Shown here: in pieces, positions 1 to 6,872 of the stretch | Layout: each line of letters begins with the position of its first letter | Numbering within the stretch: the stretch's first letter is position 1 | Source of the DNA: Ornithinimicrobium tianjinense | GTDB lineage: Bacteria; Actinomycetota; Actinomycetes; Actinomycetales; Dermatophilaceae | Assembly: GCF_014636495.1 (NCBI RefSeq) | Contig: NZ_BMEM01000004.1 | Coordinates: forward strand, 97,994 to 161,993 | Direction: 5' to 3' | Length of the DNA: 64,000 nt | Notes under the pieces: model-generated | Told to the model about the DNA's origin: nothing | Database searches by the model: none | Seen by the model: only the letters and a program-made list of their open reading frames with translations | Translations under genes and position numbers: made by a program

Positions 1-1073
1 TCCGCCTGCCGGTAGGCCGCGCGCAGCAGCTGGGCGCACTGCCAGGTCAGGTCGACCTCCTCGTGGGCCTCGTGGGCGGCGAACGCGCGGGCGATGCGGG
101 CGCGTTGCTTGTCGGTGAGGTTCTCGGCACCGGCGCGCAGGATGTTCTGGATGCCGTACAGCGGGTCGCCCTTGCGACCACGGTGGCCGGTGGTGGCCTG
201 CTGCACCCGGCGCCGGACCTCATCGACGCACTTGGTGCCCAGGGCGACGACGTGGAAGACGTCCAGGACGGCGGTGGCCTCGGCCAGCTCGTCATCGATC
301 GCGGCCTTGTACCCGTGGAACGGGTCGAGGGTGGCGACCTGCACGCCGGCGGTGAAGTCCGCACCACGCTGCGTGAGCCAGTCGGCGTAGGCCTTCTTGG
401 ACCGGCCCGGTACCAGGTCCAGCAACCGGGCCCTGACCTGCCCGTTCTCATCGCTGGTGAGGTCGACCATGCCGGTCAGCTCCTTCGGGCCGCGGCCGCC
501 GTCCTCCGGTGGCTTGGTGGACACGTGGTGCCACACGTGCTCATCTACGCCAAGGGTGGACACGCCGGCGAAGCGGGACTCGTCAGCCGCTGCGGCGGCC
601 AGGATCGGCTCGATGCCGGACCAGACGGTGTCCCAGCCCAGGCCGAGCTGGCGGGCCAGGCCGAGCACCGTGGCGTGCTCGCGGCGCAGCTGCTCCACCG
701 CCCACGCCCGGGCTCGGGTGGTCCAGGTCGAGCGCGGCGGGGCGAGGTCTTCGTCGGTCTCGGTGAACGAGCGCCGCGGACACGTCGTCTCTCGGCAGGC
801 CCAGGTCCGCTTCACCCACACCAGCCGCACCGGCGCGCCGAACGCCGGGATGTCGACCAACCGGCACTCCCGCCGGCCGCGCGAGGTCGCGCGCACCCCG
901 CAGTCCGGGCAACCCACCGGCCCCGGTGCCGACTCCAGGCGCACCACCAGCCCGTCCGGGCCGCGAGCCACGCCGATCACGTGATAGCCATCCAACCCGA
1001 CGAGCAGATCACAGCTGGAGCAGTAGACGCTGCCCGCGCCGACGGCACGGCAGCAGGACGTAGGGTGGTCCAT
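1..1073 (-). CDS. ISL3-family transposase, 3' end cut by window edge
   Basis: This is a DDE transposase that would cut and paste its own insertion sequence. About 357 residues are visible and the C-terminus, with the third catalytic acid, lies beyond position 1. The N-terminus carries cysteine pairs of a zinc finger (CPDC and a later CRETTC). The motif GVDEHVWHH holds the first catalytic Asp near residue 177, and TLDPFHGYK holds the second near residue 250. The start at ATG 1073 gives MDHPTSCCRA, as in close actinobacterial ISL3 proteins known to me. No inverted repeat of the element could be paired because its left end is outside the window. Whether it is intact cannot be judged. Confidence 0.9.
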   Translation of the reverse strand, partial: MDHPTSCCRAVGAGSVYCSSCDLLVGLDGYHVIGVARGPDGLVVRLESAPGPVGCPDCGVRATSRGRRECRLVDIPAFGAPVRLVWVKRTWACRETTCPRRSFTETDEDLAPPRSTWTTRARAWAVEQLRREHATVLGLARQLGLGWDTVWSGIEPILAAAAADESRFAGVSTLGVDEHVWHHVSTKPPEDGGRGPKELTGMVDLTSDENGQVRARLLDLVPGRSKKAYADWLTQRGADFTAGVQVATLDPFHGYKAAIDDELAEATAVLDVFHVVALGTKCVDEVRRRVQQATTGHRGRKGDPLYGIQNILRAGAENLTDKQRARIARAFAAHEAHEEVDLTWQCAQLLRAAYRQA

Positions 1074-1077
1074 CGTC

Positions 1078-1128
1078 GAGGTCCTCGAGGTCTCGGAATG
1101 CTTGGTCGCTTCCGATCTTGAGGACCTC
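1078..1128. repeat. Imperfect inverted repeat just upstream of the transposase
   Basis: The arms GAGGTCCTC (1078-1086) and GAGGACCTC (1120-1128) pair perfectly, and inside them TCGGAA pairs with TTCCGA. The hairpin starts five bases before the transposase ATG. A structure here could block read-through transcription into the transposase, or be part of the right end of the element. Its role is inference. Confidence 0.5.
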
Positions 1129-1256
1129 GACCCCTCTCGCCCCGACACCTACGCCGCTCGGCGCGTCACACCCTCACCCCCACCGCAACTGGGAAGAGCC
1201 ACCATACCGAGGACTGGGACGCCATCCGGTCGCACCTCAGTATGGGAGGGCACAGC

Positions 1257-1457
1257 ATGAAGCTGCAGTTCTTCATTTCCGTGTCGACCAGCGCCTGCAT
1301 CGCATTCGCAGTCTCCGCATCCCCAGCGACTGCCACCTCGCGACCTGTCCACTCTGCGTCTACGCAGCAACAAGGCATGTCCAGTTCTAGCAGTAGACGA
1401 CTCAAGCGAGGTCCCGTCGATCGGCGCGTCATCGACCTTCGTGGACAGCGACAGTAA
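1257..1457 (+). CDS. Small ORF with secretion-signal-like N-terminus, unknown
   Basis: This 66-residue ORF has a purine-rich ribosome site (GGGAGG) at a good distance before ATG 1257. It begins MKLQFF and has a hydrophobic stretch followed by SPATA, which resembles a signal peptide with an Ala-x-Ala cleavage site. The rest is Ser/Arg-rich and matches no family I know. It ends 21 bases before the next ORF and lies in the lower-GC island beside the transposase. It may be a transferred fragment or not a gene at all; the evidence is the ribosome site and the N-terminus only. Confidence 0.3.
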   Translation: MKLQFFISVSTSACIAFAVSASPATATSRPVHSASTQQQGMSSSSSRRLKRGPVDRRVIDLRGQRQ

Positions 1458-1478
1458 AACCGCGTACATGGGAGGACA

Positions 1479-2143
1479 ATGCCAGGGTTGAGGCCCGCGC
1501 GACTCAGTCGCCAGGAGGAGGAACTGCTGGCTTCTGTGCCCATGCTGGGCATGGCGTGGGATGCCCTGCGAGTCCAGCGCACCAGGACTGTCAGGCACTT
1601 GATCCCCGATGGCTTCCCCGCCATCGCCAGAGTTTTTCATCCGCCGAGCGAGGAGGGAGCCTTCAAGGATCTGTACTCTGCACACTCCTCGGTCCGTTTT
1701 GGGCGGCATTCGCGCTGGGCCGACATCTACCACAAAGTGTCGGAATCACAGCTGCCTAACGAAGGCTCTGCCCCGGTCGCAACGCTCAGCGCCATTGTCG
1801 ATCATATGCGGACGGAAGAGGAAAGCGGGTTCCTCTATGCGGTATGGGAAGGGTTTGGCTTCTGGGATCACCAAGCAGGTCGAGATGAGGAGCCCCGCCG
1901 CACAAGCGCTGGCCCCTTCTACATATTTCAGTCCGAGATTTCATTCGGGCCTTGGCCGGGTCACGACAAGGACATTCATTCGAGACGGCGAATGCCATTG
2001 TCCCCATGAGCGGGCGCTGGCTCATAGCGACACCGGTGGATGGTCTTGAAACCTTCGTTGCTGGCGGGAACGATGAGGTAGATGAAGTGCTCGCCGATGA
2101 ACGCTTGGAGTCCGTAGAGATCACCCTCGACTCTCCTGCTTAG
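1479..2143 (+). pseudogene. Frameshifted hypothetical protein next to IS element
   Basis: The first frame starts at ATG 1479 behind a GGGAGGA ribosome site and runs to TGA 2007-2009 (176 residues). It contains HLIPDGFPAIARVFHP, typical of an uncharacterised actinobacterial family. The expected C-terminal part of that family (SGRWLIATPVDGLETFVAGG, then VLADERLESVEI) is found in another frame that ends at TAG 2143. The two frames join between about 1925 and 1945, so a single indel explains the break. Codons are AT-richer than in neighbouring genes (ATA, TTT, TCA), which suggests transfer. It could also be a sequencing error or a recoding site, but no slippery heptamer is evident. Confidence 0.65.
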
Positions 2144-2255
2144 GCGCGGTCTGGTCAGCGGTCCTCCCAGTTCCGGCGGAGCAGCGGCGTGCCGGGCCGC
2201 GCTATACCCCGGCGTCGCAGCCCAGCAACCGTAAATCAACTCACCACACGCTCCA

Positions 2256-3182
2256 CTAGGTCGGCGCAACAGGATCGAGCCCGAGCAGCCGTCTCCCGTT
2301 GTGCCACAGCACGTCCCGCAGCCACTCGTCCCCTAGCCCCCAGCGGTGCAGCGCCTCGAGCTGGTGGGCGTAGGGGTAGGGGATGTTGGGGAAGTCCGAG
2401 CCGAGCACCACGCGCTCCCGCAGCTCGCCGAGCCGGGACACGAACGACGCCGGCACCGGGGCGAGGCGCTCCATGAAGTCGGTGCCGGCCATCGTCGTGT
2501 CCAGGTGGACGCGCGGGTAGCGCTCGACGAGGTCCGCGAACGCGTCATACTCCGGCATCCCGAGGTGCGCGACGACGAGGGTGAGGTCGGGGTGGGTGGC
2601 GAGCAGCCGGCCCACCGCCTCGGGGCCCGCGTGCCCGATCGGGCGGCCGGCCACCCGGGGGCCGGTGCCCGCGTGGATGACCACCGGCACGCGCGCGGCC
2701 GCGAGCAGCTCCCACGAGCCGCCGAGCAGATCGTCGTCGGGGGCCAGGTCGCTGACGGTGACGTGCACCTTGACCAGCCGCAGCCCGTCGGCGACGGCGG
2801 CGGCGGTCAGCTCGGTCATCCCCGGCTCGGGGTAGAGGGTGCCGCAGCGCAGCACCTGCGGGTGCTCGCGGGCGAAGTCCGCGCACCACGCGTCGAGCGC
2901 CGCCACCATGCCCGGCTTGTGGGCGTAGGTCAGGGCCGGGACGTCGTGGACCCCGAGCGCGGCCAGGGTGTCGAGCCGCTCCTGCGTCGAGGTGCGGTAG
3001 CGGATCGGCCACGGCGTGCCGTAGCGCGCCTCCCCGTCGTCGAAGAACTCCCAGATCCGCGCCATCAGGCGGTCGGGGTGGAAGTGCACGTGCACGTCGG
3101 CCAGCCCCGGCAGACCCAGTTCCGTCAGGAAGGCCGGCACCTCGGCGTCCGAGCGGGGCGCGCGCACCGTCGGCCCGTTCAC
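2256..3182 (-). CDS. Amidohydrolase (TIM-barrel metal-dependent hydrolase)
   Basis: This 308-residue protein belongs to the amidohydrolase-2 type of TIM-barrel metalloenzymes. Visible metal-ligand motifs are DVHVHFH near the N-terminus, VIHAGTGP in the middle, VVAHLG, and the terminal GSDFPN aspartate. The substrate is unknown; relatives act on carboxylated or cyclic compounds. The GTG start at 3182 overlaps the stop of the upstream kinase gene by four bases (GTGA), so the two are translationally coupled. The longer frame upstream is only the out-of-frame shadow of that kinase. Confidence 0.85.
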   Translation of the reverse strand: MNGPTVRAPRSDAEVPAFLTELGLPGLADVHVHFHPDRLMARIWEFFDDGEARYGTPWPIRYRTSTQERLDTLAALGVHDVPALTYAHKPGMVAALDAWCADFAREHPQVLRCGTLYPEPGMTELTAAAVADGLRLVKVHVTVSDLAPDDDLLGGSWELLAAARVPVVIHAGTGPRVAGRPIGHAGPEAVGRLLATHPDLTLVVAHLGMPEYDAFADLVERYPRVHLDTTMAGTDFMERLAPVPASFVSRLGELRERVVLGSDFPNIPYPYAHQLEALHRWGLGDEWLRDVLWHNGRRLLGLDPVAPT

Positions 3183-3961
3183 GCGACCGCCGCCCGCAGG
3201 GCGTCCCCGGCCTGCACGGCATACCCGCCGCCGAAGAGGAGCACGTGGACGAGGAGCGGCACGGTCTGGTAGACCGCCACCCGCCGCTCCCAGCCCTCCG
3301 CGAGCGGGAAGGCCTCGACGTAGGCGGCGTAGGCGCGGCCGCCGAAGCCGCCGAACAGCTGCATCATCGCCAGATCCACCTCGCGGTGCCCGTAGTGGGC
3401 GCACGGGTCGACCAGCCAGCTGTCCCCGGCCCTGTCCAGAAGCCGGTTGCCGCCCCAGAGATCGCCGTGCACGAGAGTGGGCGGCTCGGGCGGCCCCAGC
3501 CGCTCGGGCGTGAGCCGCTCCGCGAGCGCCGCGGTGGCCGGGTCGAGGCGGCCCTGGTCGGCCGCGGCCCGGGCGAGCGGTATGACGCGTCGCGCCACCC
3601 AGGACTCGTGCCAGGTCTCGGTCGGGGTCAGGTCGACCCGGCACGCGCCGAGGTATGCCGTGGGCTCGCCGTCCACGGACCCGTAGCGCTCCCCCGTGGT
3701 CCGGTGGAGGGCCGCGAGCTCACGCCCTAAGCGCTCCTCTGCCTCGGTCGTGCGCCCCGGGCCCTGCTCCACCCAGGTGGTCGTGAGCCGGTCGTCGGCG
3801 ACCTCGAGGACCTCGGGCACCCGGGCCCCGGCCGCCGCGAGCGCACGCAGGCCGGCGGCCTCACGGGCGAAGAACAGCGGCGGTGCGTCGGGGAGCCGCT
3901 TGGTGAACGCGTCGCGGCCCTCCGGCGTGGTCGTGCGCTCGGTCGTCCCGGTGATGGCCAT
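3179..3961 (-). CDS. Fructosamine kinase family protein
   Basis: This is a protein of about 260 residues with an aminoglycoside-phosphotransferase-like fold, as in fructosamine/ketosamine-3-kinases that start repair of glycated amines. The catalytic loop HGDLWGGN and the metal-binding DPCAHYGHREVDLAM segment are present. The N-lobe is short: the ATP-binding lysine is probably in DAFTKRL. The start is uncertain between ATG 3961 and ATG 3970; the first gives the expected N-terminus. It is divergent from the phosphatase gene at 4025 and coupled to the amidohydrolase downstream, so the pair may handle damaged or sugar-modified amines. That joint role is inference. Confidence 0.82.
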   Translation of the reverse strand: MAITGTTERTTTPEGRDAFTKRLPDAPPLFFAREAAGLRALAAAGARVPEVLEVADDRLTTTWVEQGPGRTTEAEERLGRELAALHRTTGERYGSVDGEPTAYLGACRVDLTPTETWHESWVARRVIPLARAAADQGRLDPATAALAERLTPERLGPPEPPTLVHGDLWGGNRLLDRAGDSWLVDPCAHYGHREVDLAMMQLFGGFGGRAYAAYVEAFPLAEGWERRVAVYQTVPLLVHVLLFGGGYAVQAGDALRAAVA

Positions 3962-4024
3962 GCCCGCCATCCTGGCAGCCCGCCCGGACGGCGGGTGAGG
4001 GTCGTGGCTGAGACACTCTTGGGC

Positions 4025-4531
4025 ATGCACGTCATGACCGTCTGCCTGGGGAACATCTGCCGCTCGCCCGCCGCCGAGGCCGTGCTCGTGCACCGGCTGG
4101 AGGAGGCCGGGCTCGACCACGTCACGGTCAGCGCGGCGGGGACGGCCGACTACCACGTCGGCAGCCGGCCGCACCCGGAGTCGGTCGCCGAGGGCGAGGG
4201 GCGCGGCTACGCGTTCACCACGCGCGCCGCGCAGTTCGTCGTCGACCACTTCGACGAGGCCGACCTGGTGCTCGTCATGGACGCGGCCAACGAGGAGGAC
4301 GTGCTCGCGCTGGCGCGGACCGCCGAGGACCGCGCCAAGGTGGTGCGGCTCGGTGCCTTCGCGAGCGACGCGGCCGACGGCGTGCGCGACGTCCCCGACC
4401 CCTGGGGGCAGCCGCGTGAGGCCTACGTGCGGATGTACGACCAGGTGGAGGACGCCGTCGACGGCCTGGTGCGGGCGATCCGGGAGGACAGGGTCGACGA
4501 GGTCGTCGCGGCCCAGCACGTCGCGCGCTGA
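4025..4531 (+). CDS. Low-molecular-weight protein-tyrosine phosphatase
   Basis: This 168-residue cytosolic phosphatase removes phosphate from phosphotyrosine or similar esters. The P-loop CLGNICRSP lies at the very N-terminus (C-x5-R-S, nucleophile Cys and Arg present) and the general-acid motif DPWG lies near residue 125, so both catalytic elements are intact. ATG 4025 is chosen because it leaves only a few residues before the P-loop; ATG 4034 is equally possible and GTG 3995 is unlikely. The stop is followed directly by a GTG start for the next gene, suggesting one transcript. Confidence 0.88.
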   Translation: MHVMTVCLGNICRSPAAEAVLVHRLEEAGLDHVTVSAAGTADYHVGSRPHPESVAEGEGRGYAFTTRAAQFVVDHFDEADLVLVMDAANEEDVLALARTAEDRAKVVRLGAFASDAADGVRDVPDPWGQPREAYVRMYDQVEDAVDGLVRAIREDRVDEVVAAQHVAR

Positions 4532-4532
4532 C

Positions 4533-5201
4533 GTGGGGGTCGACGCCCCTGCCGTCCTGGTGCGGTGGGCACCGCGCGACGGCCTGTCGGTCGTCGAGGG
4601 CGACGTGACACCGGCTGAGCTGGAGCGTGCGGCGCGGCTGCGCGTGGGCGCCGCCTCCTGGCTGGCCACCCGCTGCTGGGTCCGCGCGCGGCTGGCCGAG
4701 GACCTGGGCTGCCTGCCGGTCGAGGTCCCGATCGTCGTCGACGGGCACGGACGGCCCTCCCTGGCCGCAGCGGGGGCCACCACCGACCTGAGCATCGCCC
4801 ACAGCGACGCCGTCGTCGCCCTGGCGACCGGGCCGGTGCGGCTGGGCGTCGACGTCGAGGACCGTCCGCGGCCCGAGGTCGACCTGCGAGCCGTGGCCGA
4901 GGTCGTGGCCTCACCGCATGAGCTCCAGGAGCTGCGGGCCGTGCCGGAGGACGACCTGCCCGGGCTGTTCCAGCGCTGGTGGACGCGCAAGGAGGCGGTG
5001 GTCAAGGCGCGGGGCGCCGGCTTCCTCGAGGACCCGACCGGGCTGGACGTCGGGTGGGGGACCTGCGCTCGACCACCGGCTCCCTGGGTGGTCCACGACC
5101 TCGGGACCCTGGACCTGCCGGACCGCCCCGCGCTCTGTCTGGTCACCGCGGGGCCCGCGTGGGTGCGGGTGCGGCGCTCCTCGAGCCCTGGGCGATCCTG
5201 A
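4533..5201 (+). CDS. 4'-phosphopantetheinyl transferase (Sfp type)
   Basis: This enzyme moves the phosphopantetheine arm from coenzyme A to carrier proteins. The 222-residue protein has the family motifs in order: GRPSL, LSIAHSDAVVALA, the magnesium-binding LGVDVED and the WWTRKEAVVKARG helix. GTG 4533 begins one base after the phosphatase stop. No polyketide, peptide or fatty-acid synthase gene is in this window, so its carrier protein is unknown. The size is normal for the Sfp group rather than for the short AcpS group. Confidence 0.88.
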   Translation: MGVDAPAVLVRWAPRDGLSVVEGDVTPAELERAARLRVGAASWLATRCWVRARLAEDLGCLPVEVPIVVDGHGRPSLAAAGATTDLSIAHSDAVVALATGPVRLGVDVEDRPRPEVDLRAVAEVVASPHELQELRAVPEDDLPGLFQRWWTRKEAVVKARGAGFLEDPTGLDVGWGTCARPPAPWVVHDLGTLDLPDRPALCLVTAGPAWVRVRRSSSPGRS

Positions 5202-5219
5202 ACGGGCTCGCCGACGACC

Positions 5220-5225
5220 TACCAT
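5220..5225 (+). promoter_or_regulatory. Probable -10 box TACCAT, leaderless start at GTG 5234
   Basis: TACCAT matches the actinobacterial TAnnnT box and ends eight bases before GTG 5234. No ribosome-binding site lies between them. The expected transcription start falls at or next to the start codon. Confidence 0.45.
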
Positions 5226-5233
5226 CGACGCTC

Positions 5234-6796
5234 GTGAGCGAGCAGACCGAGGCGGACGCGGCATACCCCCAGGGCGTCGACCCCGACGACCTGCAGACCA
5301 CGCTGCGCGTGCTCGCGGCCCTGCACGAGCTCCCCGCGGGGCATCCCGACATCGAGACGGTCAAGCGCGCCACCGGGCAGATGTACAAGAAGATCCGCAA
5401 GACCCGCCGGGCCGCCGCGCGCCGGGCCGAGCGTGCGCCGCTCGTCGAGCACGACCGGGCGCTGCTGGAGCAGACGGCCACCGGCCACCCGAGCCGGATC
5501 GACGACGAGACCCGCGGCGTCCCGCTCGTCTCCACCGCGCCCGGCGCGTCCGTCGGCGAGCTGAAGATCCCCCGCGGCTGCTACATCTGCCATGCCAGGT
5601 ACACCCTGGTCGACGCCTTCTACCACTGGCTGTGCCCCGACTGCGCCGCCATGAGCCACGCCAAGCGCGACCAGCGCACCGACCTCCGCGGGCGCCGGGC
5701 GCTGCTCACCGGCGGCCGCGCCAAGATCGGCCTGCACATCGCGCTGCGCCTCCTGCGCGACGGGGCCGACCTGACGATCACCACCCGCTTCCCGCGCGAC
5801 GCCGCCCGCCGGTTCACCGAGCTCGCCGACTCCCCCGAGTGGCTCGACCGGCTCACGATCGTCGGCATCGACCTGCGCGACCCCACCCAGGTCGTGGCCC
5901 TCGCGGACGAGGTCGCCGCGGGCGGGCCGCTGGACATCCTCGTCAACAACGCCTGCCAGACGGTCCGCCGGTCGCCGGGGGCTTACGCGCACCTCGTCGA
6001 GGGCGAGCAGCACCCTCTCGACGCGGGTATGGCGCCCGACCGGCACGGACGCGCCCTGCCGCTGCCGAGGATGCTCACCTTCGACCGGATCAGCGAGGCC
6101 CACCCGGCCGCGCTCGCCGGGACGCTGCGGCGGGGTGAGCTGCCGCACACCGTGGGCGACGCGCCCGGCGCGGTCCACGACCTGGCCTCCCTCTCCCCCG
6201 CGCAGCTCACCTCGCTGGCGCTGTCCGCGGGCTCGGCCAGCCTCACGGCATACCGGGAGGGACGCGCGATCGACGCCGGCGGGCTGCTGCCCGACCTGGC
6301 GACCACCAACTCCTGGACCCAGCACGTCGACGAGGTCGACCCGCTCGAGCTGCTCGAGGTGCAGCTGTGCAACTCGGTCGCGCCGTTCCTGCTGGTCAGC
6401 CGGCTGCGCCCGAGCCTGCGGGCGGCTGTGCAACGCGGCGCTCGGCGGGCGTACGTCGTCAACGTCTCGGCGATGGAGGGCCAGTTCAGCCGCCGCTACA
6501 AGGGCGCCGGGCACCCGCACACCAACATGGCCAAGGCAGCCCTCAACATGCTCACCCGCACCAGCGCGGAGGAGATGTTCCGGACCGACCGCATCCTCAT
6601 GACGGCGGTGGACACCGGCTGGATCACCGACGAGCGGCCGCACCACCAGAAGCTGGAGATCGCGGCCGAGGGCTGGCACGCACCGCTAGACCTGGTGGAC
6701 GGCGCCGCGCGCGTCTACGACCCGATCGTCCGGGGCGAGCGCGGCGAGGACCTCTACGGCTGCTTCGTCAAGGACTTCGAGCCCAGCCCCTGGTGA
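5234..6796 (+). CDS. Zinc-ribbon SDR-family protein with altered catalytic motifs
   Basis: This 520-residue protein has a helical N-terminal part (about 1-110), a zinc ribbon CYIC...CPDC (about 116-138), then a short-chain dehydrogenase Rossmann domain. The nucleotide loop reads TGGRAKIG instead of TGxxxGIG, NNAG is NNAC, and the usual YxxxK site reads TNMAK within HPHTNMAKAALN, so the catalytic Tyr position holds Thr. The Ser motif NVSAMEG and a VDTGWITDE segment are kept. As I recall, these changes are shared by a conserved SDR subfamily, so they are a family trait and not decay. The substrate is unknown. The start is GTG 5234, behind a -10-like box; the longer frame upstream overlaps the transferase gene. 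Confidence 0.82.
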   Translation: MSEQTEADAAYPQGVDPDDLQTTLRVLAALHELPAGHPDIETVKRATGQMYKKIRKTRRAAARRAERAPLVEHDRALLEQTATGHPSRIDDETRGVPLVSTAPGASVGELKIPRGCYICHARYTLVDAFYHWLCPDCAAMSHAKRDQRTDLRGRRALLTGGRAKIGLHIALRLLRDGADLTITTRFPRDAARRFTELADSPEWLDRLTIVGIDLRDPTQVVALADEVAAGGPLDILVNNACQTVRRSPGAYAHLVEGEQHPLDAGMAPDRHGRALPLPRMLTFDRISEAHPAALAGTLRRGELPHTVGDAPGAVHDLASLSPAQLTSLALSAGSASLTAYREGRAIDAGGLLPDLATTNSWTQHVDEVDPLELLEVQLCNSVAPFLLVSRLRPSLRAAVQRGARRAYVVNVSAMEGQFSRRYKGAGHPHTNMAKAALNMLTRTSAEEMFRTDRILMTAVDTGWITDERPHHQKLEIAAEGWHAPLDLVDGAARVYDPIVRGERGEDLYGCFVKDFEPSPW

Positions 6797-6856
6797 GGCC
6801 CCATGACGCTGCGTCAACACGCGGGGGTCGGTGCCTCTCCACAACTTACGGAGGCG

Positions 6857-6862
6857 TAGGCT
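6857..6862 (+). promoter_or_regulatory. Probable -10 box TAGGCT for korAB
   Basis: TAGGCT ends ten bases before ATG 6873. A weak GGAGG lies at 6850-6854, upstream of the box, so it would not be transcribed if this box is used. A 13 bp palindrome (TGACG-CTG-CGTCA, 6804-6816) lies further upstream and could be an operator. Confidence 0.4.
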
Positions 6863-6872
6863 GGTGGCTGAC

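Noticed and set aside
1149-1733. 194-residue minus-strand frame in the lower-GC island
   Set aside because: It overlaps the plus-strand orphan gene with recognisable family motifs, has no ribosome site and shows no known domain.
6520-6560. Loss of the catalytic Tyr in the SDR protein as a sign of a decaying gene
   Set aside because: The frame is intact over 520 codons with normal codon use, and the HPHTNMAKAALN form appears to be a trait of the subfamily.
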